Assembly: GCA_963422415.1 (NCBI GenBank)
Contig: OY729430.1
Location: 744,001 to 808,000 of the forward strand
Source: Bin34 sp963422415
GTDB taxonomy: Bacteria > Chloroflexota > Anaerolineae > Caldilineales > Caldilineaceae
Length of the DNA: 64,000 nt
Reading direction: 5' to 3'
Of this stretch, positions 25,461-34,315 are shown piece after piece. The notes beneath the pieces were generated by a model. It was not told where the DNA came from and did no database searches. It saw only the letters and a program-made list of their open reading frames with translations. The translations under genes and the position numbers were made by a program. Numbering within the stretch: the first letter of the stretch is position 1; each line of letters starts with the position of its first letter.

Positions 25461-26897
25461 GTGGACGAGACGCGGCGTCGGCAGAATCGCAAATTGGGCT
25501 ATGATGTTGGCCAAAGCGTGACAACACAATGGATTCCCGTGTCTGCATCTGAGGCCCATTCCCTGCCGCAACCCTCCCAAGGCGACGTTCTGGTCATAGG
25601 CGCCGGCGTAATTGGCGTCTGCGTCGCCCACTATCTGCTGGCCGCGGGCTATCGGCCGTTGATCGTGGACAAGGGCGGGATCGCGGCAGGGGCGTCCTAT
25701 GCCAATGCCGGGATGATTGTGCCCAGCTCTTGGCGTTCGATAGCCCAACCCGGCATAGAGAAATCCTTGCTCCAGTGGATCACACAGCCCCACCGCCCGA
25801 TCTACGCTCCATGGGGCACCCTGCTGCAACATTGTAGCTGGTGGCGCTCTTTCCTGCAGGCAGCGGATCCCGTTCGCCACGAACAGGCCGTGCGGACGCT
25901 GCAGCGGCTGGTAAGCGGCAGCGTGGATCTGTATCGACAGCTCGACGATGAATTGAATTTGGACTGTCAGTTCCGGGCGCAAGGCTCCCTCAGCCTGTTC
26001 CTGTCCCCTGAATCCCTGCGTCAGGGTGCCGCGCAGGCCATGGCGCACCGGGCGGGCGGCGGCGTCGCGGCGGTGTTGGACCGGAGATCGGTGCAGCGGC
26101 TGGTGCCGCAGGTCACCCGGAAAGTGGCGGGGGGCGTGCTATATCCTGCAGACGGTCAGGTGTCTCCCGGAGACTTTGTAAAAGGTCTGGCGCAGTCGGT
26201 AGCCCGCCGCGGCGCGGAATTTCGCCTGCATACGGAAGTTCTGGGATTCGAGACGGAGGGAGACCGCGTTACGGGCGCGTTGACTACACGGGGCGCCATG
26301 GCCTGCGATCAGGCGGTGCTGGCCACAGGGGCGTGGTCAGGCAGGCTGGGGCAGGCCATAGGGCTGTCCTTGCCGGTGCAGCCGGCCAAGGGCTACAGCT
26401 ACACGTTGCCTCGCCCGGAAGGCTTTCCCGACATGGGGCTGACCTTGGGGGAACGCCACGTCTCCGTAAATCCGCTGGCGCAGACGGTGCGGGTCGCGGG
26501 CACCCTGGAATTCTCCGGCTTGGACGATCGGCTTTATGAGCAGCGGGTGCGGTTGTTGCATAACGCCACCCAAGAATATCTGGGGCTGGAATGCAGTCCC
26601 GCGGCGGTGGAGGTCTGGCGCGGCTGGCGCCCCATGACTCCGGATGGCGTGCCCATCATCCAGTGGAGTCCCCGCTACGCCAACCTGCTGCTGGCAATTG
26701 GTCACAACAAGATCGGCATGACCTTGGGGCCCATGACCGGGAAGCTGGTGGTCCGGGTCTTGCAGGGGCAAGCCACCGGTTTCGACGCCTTGGCCTTGGA
26801 TCTGGAGCGGTTGCAGGTCGCGTCTCGGGACGATAGTCAGTTGCAAGCGACGGTCAAAGCCGTTCTGGACCTGATTTCGGGTAATATGGTCAGATGA
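25461..26897 (+). CDS. FAD-dependent D-amino-acid dehydrogenase-like oxidoreductase
   Basis: A 478-residue member of the DAO/DadA family, flavoenzymes that oxidise amino acids or related amines. The N-terminal FAD-binding motif GAGVIG is clear, followed by the DadA hallmark GASYANAGMI. A late GWRPMTPDGVPIIQ segment and an IGHNKIGMTLGPMTG segment complete the flavin site. The start is uncertain: I chose a GTG at 25461 with AAGGA just upstream; an upstream ATG at 25392 and a GTG at 25518 are alternatives. The gene is divergent from the small membrane protein and alone on its strand for 60 bases. The physiological substrate is unknown. Confidence 0.85.
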   Translation: MDETRRRQNRKLGYDVGQSVTTQWIPVSASEAHSLPQPSQGDVLVIGAGVIGVCVAHYLLAAGYRPLIVDKGGIAAGASYANAGMIVPSSWRSIAQPGIEKSLLQWITQPHRPIYAPWGTLLQHCSWWRSFLQAADPVRHEQAVRTLQRLVSGSVDLYRQLDDELNLDCQFRAQGSLSLFLSPESLRQGAAQAMAHRAGGGVAAVLDRRSVQRLVPQVTRKVAGGVLYPADGQVSPGDFVKGLAQSVARRGAEFRLHTEVLGFETEGDRVTGALTTRGAMACDQAVLATGAWSGRLGQAIGLSLPVQPAKGYSYTLPRPEGFPDMGLTLGERHVSVNPLAQTVRVAGTLEFSGLDDRLYEQRVRLLHNATQEYLGLECSPAAVEVWRGWRPMTPDGVPIIQWSPRYANLLLAIGHNKIGMTLGPMTGKLVVRVLQGQATGFDALALDLERLQVASRDDSQLQATVKAVLDLISGNMVR

Positions 26898-26957
26898 CTT
26901 GCCCTTTGGATCGGCAAGGTCTGAATTTTCCCCCTCGCAGTCCAGCTGCCAGCTGTC

Positions 26958-28916
26958 ATGACCTGGAACAACTCTCTCCAGAATCTCACCGCTGTAGGCC
27001 TAGACGTATTGGTTGACGGTCTGCGTCCCCGTTTCCTGCCGCATCGGCTGCAGGAACAGCGTCGACACGATCGGGTCCCCCTGCTGCGAGCCGCCGAGCA
27101 GCAGATTGTGGAATACCACGGCGCACAGTCCCCTGCCTATCAATGGATTCAATGGTGTCTGCAGTTGCATTGTCTGCTGCAAAGCCGTGTCCAGCAGGAC
27201 GACACCACCGAGGAAATGGCGATCGGCGATCTGGAGCGGATGCAGGATCTGGCGGAATTTCTGGAAGCCTTGGATACCAGCAGCGATATCCGAACGCTGC
27301 GCGACCAGATCCCCTTCCACAAGCCCGAAGCGACACTCTTTCAGTCGGCGAGCGGCGGTTTTGCGCAGCTGGCGGATTTGTTGCAAGCCGCGGCCACGGC
27401 GTTTCAGGAGCGCCTGACCCGTTTGACCGGCACGGAATTCGGTTCGATTCCCCACAGCCTGGATGAGCAAATGCGGCTGCTGGCGGACCAGGACTTTTTG
27501 ACCGCATATCTCATCGATGGCAGTCATGACGATCGGGAACGGTGCATGATTCTGGCGCGCATGATCGGAGTCATCGACAGCATGCACCGGATGGAGGTTC
27601 CAGCTTCGGTCCACGCCATGAGCGCGGATGCCCAGCGGATCCAGCAACTGGCTGTGGCCGTGGGCGTTTCTCTGCAGGCACGGACAGGCACGTTCGCGTC
27701 TGTCCAGCAAAGTGAACCTGCCTTGGCGGTCCCAGCGGAATCAGAGACGACGGCCAGCACGTCGGGTCCCGACGACTCCCGTAACTTGGTGTTGAGCATT
27801 GAAGTGCCGGATCGGGAGATCAAGTCCGTGCCCGACCCGGCGCCACCGCTCGAACCGCCCTCGCCCCCTCCGGACGCCACGGTGGGAGACGCATCGGAGG
27901 AGGGGCCACCGCAGGAGGATTCCGGCGTGGGTCGGTTGTTGATCGGACTGGTCGCGGTGGTCTTGACGCTGGGCTTGCTGGCGCTGTTCACGGTGGGCAA
28001 CTTCACGCCGAACGGTGATTTCAACGTTATCGAGAGTCTGCAGAGATGGCTGGTGGGGGTGGATCAGCCCGCGAGGGAGCCGGAGGCGCCGGTCTTGGCC
28101 GCGGCCATTCCTGTTCCGACCGCGGAATCGACTCCCGAGCCCACCGCCACGTTGGCTCCGACCCCCACCCTTACGCCCGAGCCCACCTTCACTCCCACGC
28201 CGACCCCCACGCCCGTGTCGATTCCGGACGACGTCGCCTACGCCACAGACGCTGCCAGCAAGTTCAAGTGGCCTCATCGGGCAGCCGTCACGGTTGGCGA
28301 TCTGGAAGCCTGGACTGCAGTCACCTTGGTGCGACGGGTGCAGATGCCCGAATCCGGCGATGTCTGGCTGCAGCTCTTGGACGGCGCTTTCGTCGAGAGT
28401 CGCTACATTGAAAACATCCCGGATAGTCTGCCTTGGATGGACCTTGACGCAATGGGCATGCCCGACTTCGATGCGAACGCCGTAGAGCCAGCGGTGGAGA
28501 AGCCTGAGCCGGCTGCGCTCCCGGACATCGTGTTGCGGACCGGTCCAGGTGTCCAATATGAGGAAAAGGGCCGGCTGTCCGCGGATACGCCGCTTGAACC
28601 CATTGGCGTCAACGCCCAGGGGGACTGGGTTGTGCTGGCGACGCGCTATTGGGTTTCCAACGCCCGGATCCCGAATCTGCCGGATGGTCTACCGGTCACG
28701 ACTGCCCCCTACGTGTCTGCGCAAGTGGCCAATGTGCGGCAAGGTCCGTCGCAGGACACAGAGTTGGTGCAGACCTTGGTCGAAGGTCAGACCATCGTGC
28801 TGGTGGCTCAGACGGCGGGCTCCAATCCGCCAGGGCCCTGGTACCGGCTGGACGGCGGATCCTGGATTTGGGGAGAGCTGGTGGAGGACGTGCCTGCGGA
28901 TTTACCGCAGGAATAG
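26958..28916 (+). CDS. Membrane-anchored protein with bacterial SH3 domains
   Basis: A 652-residue protein in three parts. Residues 1-250 are helical and soluble, with no recognised family. A Pro/Glu/Asp-rich linker leads to a single membrane helix (about 323-346). A threonine/proline repeat (TPTPTP-like, about 385-420) then connects to two or three SH3-type repeats, each marked by a VxNVRQGPS or VLRTGPGVQYE stretch (near 520 and 590). The likely topology puts the helical domain in the cytoplasm and the SH3 repeats outside, binding cell wall or envelope components. That layout suits a sensor or anchoring protein. It is followed closely by the GH4 gene. Confidence 0.75.
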   Translation: MTWNNSLQNLTAVGLDVLVDGLRPRFLPHRLQEQRRHDRVPLLRAAEQQIVEYHGAQSPAYQWIQWCLQLHCLLQSRVQQDDTTEEMAIGDLERMQDLAEFLEALDTSSDIRTLRDQIPFHKPEATLFQSASGGFAQLADLLQAAATAFQERLTRLTGTEFGSIPHSLDEQMRLLADQDFLTAYLIDGSHDDRERCMILARMIGVIDSMHRMEVPASVHAMSADAQRIQQLAVAVGVSLQARTGTFASVQQSEPALAVPAESETTASTSGPDDSRNLVLSIEVPDREIKSVPDPAPPLEPPSPPPDATVGDASEEGPPQEDSGVGRLLIGLVAVVLTLGLLALFTVGNFTPNGDFNVIESLQRWLVGVDQPAREPEAPVLAAAIPVPTAESTPEPTATLAPTPTLTPEPTFTPTPTPTPVSIPDDVAYATDAASKFKWPHRAAVTVGDLEAWTAVTLVRRVQMPESGDVWLQLLDGAFVESRYIENIPDSLPWMDLDAMGMPDFDANAVEPAVEKPEPAALPDIVLRTGPGVQYEEKGRLSADTPLEPIGVNAQGDWVVLATRYWVSNARIPNLPDGLPVTTAPYVSAQVANVRQGPSQDTELVQTLVEGQTIVLVAQTAGSNPPGPWYRLDGGSWIWGELVEDVPADLPQE

Positions 28917-28975
28917 ACAGTCGCCGAAATCCGGATCCCACAAGACAAGGCTGCGACAGCAAAGGCAGGATTCTC

Positions 28976-30379
28976 ATGGCAACGGACAGGGACACGGCTC
29001 CCTTTCCCAAGGTGGTGGTGGTAGGTGCCGGCAGCCTCTTCTTTGGGCGGCAGGCCATCTGGCAGATGGTGCACTCCTGTCATCTGCAGAACGGCGTGCT
29101 GGCTCTGGTGGACACGGATGCCGCGCGATTGGAGCAGTTGGCCACGCTGGCACAGATGGTCAAGACCGCCCAAGGCGTCGACTTGACCATCGAGGCCGCG
29201 ACGGACTGGCGGAACTGTCTGCCGGGCGCGGACTTCGTGGTGCTCAGCTTCGCCCGCGAGACGGTGAAGTATCGCGGTATCGACTGCGCGCTGTCCGAGA
29301 AATATGGCGTGCGCATGTGCTCCGGGGACACCATTGGGCCGGGTGGTATTTTTCGGGCCATGCGCGAGTTTCCTCGTATTTTGGAATGCGTGGCAGACGT
29401 GGCCCGGCTTTGCCCGGAAGCCTGGGTGATCAACTACATCAACCCTTCGGCCGTGCATGGCATTGGCCTGATGCGCTATGCCCCCTCTGTGAAGAGCTTC
29501 GCGCTCTGTGACAGCCTGCATATGCCCCATATCAAAGGTCACATCGCGCACATGGCCGGACTGGGCGTGGAGGACCGATCCACCCTCAGCCCAGAAATGG
29601 ATGCGGATTTTGACGTCCGCATTGCGGGGGTGAATCACTTCACGTGGCTGCTCAAGGCAGAGTATCGGGGAGCAGACAGGAGCCCCGACGTGGCAGCGTA
29701 CCTACGGACCAAGGCCGCCGCGGAAAATCCCCTGGGGATGTCCACTGGACAATCCAAGGGCTGGCTCAACTTCACCATTGCCCACGAACTTTACGAGATA
29801 TTCGGCTATGTGTCGGTGTGCGTTTCCCACACCAAGGAATATGTGCCCTATTACCAAGGCGCGGGGGTGACCCGGGGTGGCACCCCGCCGCTGGATATCT
29901 TTGATACCGAAGGCCGGTATGATCGGCATGAAGCGATGGGGTCCCAGATCGAGGGCTATCTGTCGGGAGCCACGCCCATCGCGCAATACACGCAGGAGGT
30001 CGGGCCGGACCATGCGACCGACATCATAGAAAGTATGGTGGGTCATCTGGAGAAGCCCTTCTATGTGAACACCGCCAATCGGGGTGCCGTGCCGAACATG
30101 GGGGACGACGCCTTTCTGGAACTGCTCTGTGACATTGACATGGAGGGGCCGACGCCGCGCCCGGTGGGCGACATGCCGCGCGGGCTACTGGGCCAACAGC
30201 AGGTCATTCTGGATACCCATGAACTGACTGCCGAGGCCGTGGCCCAATGCGACTACGGCCTGTTGCGCCGCGCCATGCTGACCGATCCCATCGTGAATTC
30301 CATTGCGGATGCCGATGCCATCCTGAAAGAGTTGCTGGAGCAGGAACGGGACGCGCTGCCCGACTGCTGGTATGCCTAG
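28976..30379 (+). CDS. Family 4 glycosidase (alpha-galactosidase / alpha-glucuronidase type)
   Basis: A 467-residue NAD- and divalent-metal-dependent glycosidase of GH4, which cleaves by oxidation/elimination. The Rossmann motif GAGSLFFG is at 18-25. A conserved INYINPS stretch (near 150) is followed by the metal-site Cys in LCDSLH, and AGVNHFTW (near 220) carries a second metal ligand. The start (ATG at 28976) has AGGA five bases upstream; the open frame extends further but is non-coding there. The neighbours, an RraA-like protein and a heparinase-like lyase, suggest uronate-containing oligosaccharides as substrate. GH4 includes alpha-glucuronidases, but the exact specificity cannot be read by eye. 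Confidence 0.88.
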   Translation: MATDRDTAPFPKVVVVGAGSLFFGRQAIWQMVHSCHLQNGVLALVDTDAARLEQLATLAQMVKTAQGVDLTIEAATDWRNCLPGADFVVLSFARETVKYRGIDCALSEKYGVRMCSGDTIGPGGIFRAMREFPRILECVADVARLCPEAWVINYINPSAVHGIGLMRYAPSVKSFALCDSLHMPHIKGHIAHMAGLGVEDRSTLSPEMDADFDVRIAGVNHFTWLLKAEYRGADRSPDVAAYLRTKAAAENPLGMSTGQSKGWLNFTIAHELYEIFGYVSVCVSHTKEYVPYYQGAGVTRGGTPPLDIFDTEGRYDRHEAMGSQIEGYLSGATPIAQYTQEVGPDHATDIIESMVGHLEKPFYVNTANRGAVPNMGDDAFLELLCDIDMEGPTPRPVGDMPRGLLGQQQVILDTHELTAEAVAQCDYGLLRRAMLTDPIVNSIADADAILKELLEQERDALPDCWYA

Positions 30380-30431
30380 GCCGATTCCGGTTCTGGAGCT
30401 TTCCCGACAGTGCACAGGGAGTTAGTTGTTC

Positions 30432-31145
30432 ATGTCCGATTTTCAACTGACCGCGGAGCAGCGGGAGCGGCTGTCGCGGATTTCCACGGCCACGTTGACC
30501 TCTGTTCTCATCAAGCGAGACATTCAACACAGTTTCATGCGGGACGTTTTTCCGCTGGCTCCGCATCTGCGGCTGGCCGGGACCGCCTTCACGCTGCGCT
30601 ACATTCCCAGCCGCCAGGATCTGACGGACCGCAGATACGACAACAAGACCAATGTGCAACGCATCGCCATGGAGAGCATTGGGGAAGGCCAGGTTCTGGT
30701 CATTGACGCACGGGGCGTCACGGACGTGGGCACTATGGGGGACATTCTGGCCACGCGCATTCAGCGGCGCGGCGCGGCCGGCATCGTGACGGACGGAGGG
30801 CTCAGAGATACGCCGGCGTTGGCGGAAATGGGCTTTCCCATCTTTCTGGGTGGCGCCGCGGCACCGCCTTCGCATCTGATGCACCACCCGGTGGCCATCA
30901 ATCAGCCGATCGGCTGTGGCGGCGTGGCGGTCCTGCCAGGCGATCTGATGGTGGGAGACGGCGAGGGGGTGGTGGTCGTGCCGCAGCAGATGGCCGCGAC
31001 GGTGATCGCGGAGGCTTGGGAACAGGAGCGGCTGGAGGCTTGGGTGGTGACCCAGATCCAGGAGGGCAAGTCCATCAAAGGCTTGTACCCACCGGATGAC
31101 GCGGCCCAGGCGCGTTTCGCGGCAGCCACCGACGACCGATCCTAG
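30432..31145 (+). CDS. RraA-like / HMG-aldolase-family protein
   Basis: A 237-residue protein of the RraA/menaquinone-methyltransferase-like family, whose enzymes are divalent-metal aldolases or decarboxylases of oxoacids. The typical core strands are visible: GQVLVIDARG, then GDILATRIQRRGAAGIVTDGGLRD (near 95-125), where the Arg and Asp line the active site. A tyrosine-rich N-terminal helix and a GDGEGVVVVP segment complete the fold. I take the ATG at 30432; a TTG six bases earlier is closer to the GGGAG. It is 52 bases after the GH4 gene and 34 before the lyase, so the three are one operon. It may process a product of uronate breakdown. Confidence 0.85.
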   Translation: MSDFQLTAEQRERLSRISTATLTSVLIKRDIQHSFMRDVFPLAPHLRLAGTAFTLRYIPSRQDLTDRRYDNKTNVQRIAMESIGEGQVLVIDARGVTDVGTMGDILATRIQRRGAAGIVTDGGLRDTPALAEMGFPIFLGGAAAPPSHLMHHPVAINQPIGCGGVAVLPGDLMVGDGEGVVVVPQQMAATVIAEAWEQERLEAWVVTQIQEGKSIKGLYPPDDAAQARFAAATDDRS

Positions 31146-31178
31146 GAAACCCTTGCTCCTTTGCACAGAGGTGAACTC

Positions 31179-33104
31179 ATGCTGCATGAACGTTTTGGCC
31201 TCCAGCGGCTGCAACGGTGGTTGCTGCCCCACCGGGACTGGCGCCCCTTTCCCAAGTGGCAGGATCGAGCCGGCTGGGCCGCCGTGCCCCAATCTCTGCA
31301 AGACCTGCTGCTGCAGGCCGGACAGGACAGGAAAGACTACGCGTATCCGGCCTTGCCTGCCACTCTGTTTCTGGACTACATGCGGACGGGGCGCCGCACT
31401 CCGTTTCAGAACGTGAACTATGCCCGCCGGTATGCCCTGGTGGATCTGACGCTGGCCGAGTGCGTGGAAGGCGCGGGCCGTTTCCTAGACGACATTGTCA
31501 ATGGCATCTGGACCATCTGCGAAGAGACTTGGTGGGGCGTTCCAGCTCACATTCGTGTGCAAAAGGCCGGCAATACCTTGCCGGACAAGCATGAACCAAC
31601 TGTGGATCTGTTCGCGGCCGAGACCGGAGCCATGCTGGCTTGGATCCATTATCTGCTGGGTGAGGAGCTGGATTCGGTGTCTCCCGTCGTGCGCCCGCGC
31701 ATGACCCGGGAGATTGCCGAACGTATCCTGGACGTATGTCGAGATCGCATCGACTTGCCTTGGCAAGGCAATTGGGGCGGCCGCAGGGTGAACAACTGGA
31801 ATCCCTGGATCTGCTCCAACTGGCTGACCTGTCTGTTGGTCTTGGAGGAAGATCCGCAGCGGCGGGCCGAGGATGTCCACCGTCTGCTGCAAACATTGGA
31901 CCGATTTGTCGATCCGTATCCCCGCGATGGAGGCTGTGACGAGGGTCCCAACTACTGGGGTCGGGCCGGGCTGTCGCTCTACGACAACCTAGAGCTGCTG
32001 TACGGGGCCATGGGGGGAGAAGGGGATCTGTTTGAAGACGACTTGGTGCGGGAGATTGGCCGGTTCATATATCGGGCGCACATCGACGAGGACTATTACC
32101 TGAATTTCGCCGATTCATCCGCCGTGGTATCGCCCGAGGCGGTTCCGACCCTCAACTATGGCGTGCGCATTGCCGACCCGGAGCTGGAGGCATTCGGGGC
32201 ATGGCTGGCACGTCGCCAGGACTTCTTGCGTGCGGGATTCGAGGACGGCACGGGCGTGAAGAAGCCCTCCAGTCTGGGGCGCGCCTTGGCGTCCTTGTTT
32301 CCCTTGCGGAATCTGGAGGAGGCCGCGGGCGCGCCCCCATTGTGCCGGGATGTGTGGTTGCCCGAAACCGAGATCATGTGCGCTCGAGACCGGAACGGCT
32401 CTGCCCAGGGATTCTATGTAGCGGTCAAGGGGGGGCACAACGAGGAGAGTCACAATCACAATGACGTGGGGACCTTTGTCGTCTATGCCGACGGCAAGCC
32501 CTTGTTGGTGGACATAGGCGTGGAGGAATATACGGCCAAGACCTTCGGGCCGGACCGGTATGACATCTGGACCATGCAGTCCGCTTTCCACAACCTGCTG
32601 CCTACCATAAATGGCGTGCAGCAGCGACCGGGCGCACAGTACAGAGCGGCAGACATGCAATATCGGACCGATGACGCTAGGGCCCAGGCCATATTGAACA
32701 TGGCCCCCGCTTATGGCCCGGAAGCCGGTGTGGAAAAATGGAAGCGACACCTCGTCCTGACCCGTGGCGAGGAGGTGCACATTGAAGACACCTATCGGCT
32801 GAACAAGGCGCCCCAGAGTCTGACCCTGAGCGTGATCACTCCCTGCAAGGTTTCCTGGGAAACGGGAGAGGGGACAATTCGGCTGGACGAGAGGGAATTT
32901 GTGTCAGGCCGGATTTCCGGTTCCGGTCAGCTGCACTTTGACCCGGACCGCTTTGCCCCCCGCGTGGAAAGCCTGCCCATTGCCGATGAACGTATGGGGC
33001 CGGTGTGGGGCGCCGAGCTGTTTCGGATCACATTTCGTTGCATACGGCTGGAAGCCGAGGCCGTCTGCAAGTTTGCCGTGCGGCTTCAGGCTCCCGCTTC
33101 CTGA
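31179..33104 (+). CDS. Heparinase II/III-like polysaccharide lyase
   Basis: A 641-residue protein with the two-domain layout of the heparinase II/III family: an alpha/alpha toroid (about 1-370) and a C-terminal beta-sandwich (about 390-641). The junction contains the diagnostic GGHNEESHNHNDVGTF segment (near 410-425), where the His and Asn residues take part in metal or substrate binding. Upstream, NNWNPWICSNW and GGCDEGPNYWGRAG (near 255) match the catalytic region of the toroid. It cleaves uronate-containing polysaccharides by beta-elimination. The ATG at 31179 has AGGTGA six bases upstream. No signal peptide is visible, so it probably acts on imported oligosaccharides in the cytoplasm. Confidence 0.85.
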   Translation: MLHERFGLQRLQRWLLPHRDWRPFPKWQDRAGWAAVPQSLQDLLLQAGQDRKDYAYPALPATLFLDYMRTGRRTPFQNVNYARRYALVDLTLAECVEGAGRFLDDIVNGIWTICEETWWGVPAHIRVQKAGNTLPDKHEPTVDLFAAETGAMLAWIHYLLGEELDSVSPVVRPRMTREIAERILDVCRDRIDLPWQGNWGGRRVNNWNPWICSNWLTCLLVLEEDPQRRAEDVHRLLQTLDRFVDPYPRDGGCDEGPNYWGRAGLSLYDNLELLYGAMGGEGDLFEDDLVREIGRFIYRAHIDEDYYLNFADSSAVVSPEAVPTLNYGVRIADPELEAFGAWLARRQDFLRAGFEDGTGVKKPSSLGRALASLFPLRNLEEAAGAPPLCRDVWLPETEIMCARDRNGSAQGFYVAVKGGHNEESHNHNDVGTFVVYADGKPLLVDIGVEEYTAKTFGPDRYDIWTMQSAFHNLLPTINGVQQRPGAQYRAADMQYRTDDARAQAILNMAPAYGPEAGVEKWKRHLVLTRGEEVHIEDTYRLNKAPQSLTLSVITPCKVSWETGEGTIRLDEREFVSGRISGSGQLHFDPDRFAPRVESLPIADERMGPVWGAELFRITFRCIRLEAEAVCKFAVRLQAPAS

Positions 33105-33339
33105 GACAGGGCCTGTGCTGTCCTGCCTGCCATGAAGAGATGGGCAGACATATCTGTGTCGGTCGGGTGGCGGCCAGGTCTGCCGCCGAGAAGGAACCAG
33201 GAGTACAGAGCAATGTCGTCCATGGACACAAGGAAAACGCCGTTTTCCATCCATGAAGAGTCTGTCAGATTTTCGCGCGCTCCGGATGGTCAAGGAAAAT
33301 CGGGAGTGTCCTAGGTTTCGGAGAGTGAAACCACAACCC

Positions 33340-33985
33340 ATGGAAGCCCCACAATCTGGAACTGCAGCGGATTTCGAATCCGGTCAGATCCTGGATTTCA
33401 GGGGGGATCCCGTCAAGATTCGCGCCCTGATCCACGCGCTCCGTTTGCGTCACGGCATTGTCCAGAATCCGGAGTTCGCGTCCGAGACAGCCTTGATCGA
33501 TCCCTTGCCCCACCAGCAACTGGCCGTATATGAACACATGCTGACACAGGAACCCTTGCGTTTCCTGTTGGCGGACGATGCCGGCGCAGGCAAGACGATC
33601 ATGACCGGCCTTTACCTGCGCACCCAGTTGTGGCGTCAGAGACTGCGCCGCATTCTGATAGTGTCCCCCGCAGGTCTTGTAGGCAACTGGCACAGCGAAC
33701 TGGAGCGCCTGTTTCAACTGGATTTTCGCCTTGTCGAGGGAAGCAGTGTCAAGAAAGGCAATCCCTTTGTGGGACCGGAAGGCGATCGCCTGATTGTCAG
33801 CATCGATTCACTGGCCGGCCGCAATCTTTTTGCACACTTGCAATCCCGGGCGGTGGATCCCTACGAACTGTCGCTTTGCTGGCAGTCGGTCGCAGTCTCC
33901 TTGTGCAGGAGATTGCAGGGAACATCCGGGGATGACCGATCGTTTCTCGAGGATATCTTGATTCGCTGCACAGAGAGAGAGATGC
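33340..33985 (+). pseudogene. Remnant of an SNF2/DEAH-type helicase
   Basis: The frame opens with a conserved N-terminal region and a Walker A-like ADDAGAGKT (helicase motif I), followed by the motif Ia strand ILIVSPAGLVGNW. It then reaches SRAVDPYEL, where a DEAH box should follow, but the sequence instead jumps to a RRLQGTSGDDRSFLEDILIR segment that in intact helicases lies much further on. The second RecA domain is absent. An internal deletion and a C-terminal truncation leave no functional enzyme. The intact relatives I know of are SNF2-type helicases in anti-phage islands such as DISARM. The open frame then runs across a terminator palindrome. Confidence 0.6.
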
Positions 33986-33989
33986 ACAA

Positions 33990-34021
33990 AAAGCCGGGGG
34001 CGGTCGACCGCCCCCGGCTTT
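33990..34021. terminator. Perfect 32-bp palindrome, bidirectional terminator
   Basis: A 16-base arm (AAAGCCGGGGGCGGTC) is followed immediately by its exact reverse complement. The left flank is A-rich and the right flank starts with T, as in a rho-independent terminator that works in both directions. It lies 31 bases after the stop of the 31-residue minus-strand gene, which is the gene it most likely terminates. Confidence 0.75.
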
Positions 34022-34051
34022 GCTTCACTGGGAGTTTGGATTTGGTGCAGC

Positions 34052-34147
34052 CTATTCGGCCGAGGCCCTGGATTTAAGAAACTTGGGCAGTACCACCCAC
34101 AGGGTAAACAAGGTAGTGAAACCAACCAGTGCGAGTGCCATTTCCAT
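34052..34147 (-). CDS. 31-residue single-pass membrane microprotein
   Basis: A 31-codon gene that is too short for usual ORF calling. It has a perfect AGGAGG ribosome site about ten bases before its ATG at 34147 and ends at a TAG, 31 bases before a strong palindromic terminator. The product has one hydrophobic helix (about residues 4-21) and a short basic tail (KFLKSR), so it should insert with the tail in the cytoplasm. The complete unit of ribosome site, tiny frame and terminator argues strongly that it is real. Function unknown; it might modulate a membrane complex. Confidence 0.7.
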   Translation of the reverse strand: MEMALALVGFTTLFTLWVVLPKFLKSRASAE

Positions 34148-34315
34148 GATGTATATGCCTCCTGAATCCTTATGCATGGAATTCTAGAGGCAGGATCCAC
34201 CTCAGGAAATGGCAATTCCCACGAAAGTGACGCCAACAGTTTGTGCGAATTGCACAGGATATGGAGGGTCCTTCGCCAAATCCGTGTCAATCCTGGGTTT
34301 CACGGTTCTTTTGGC

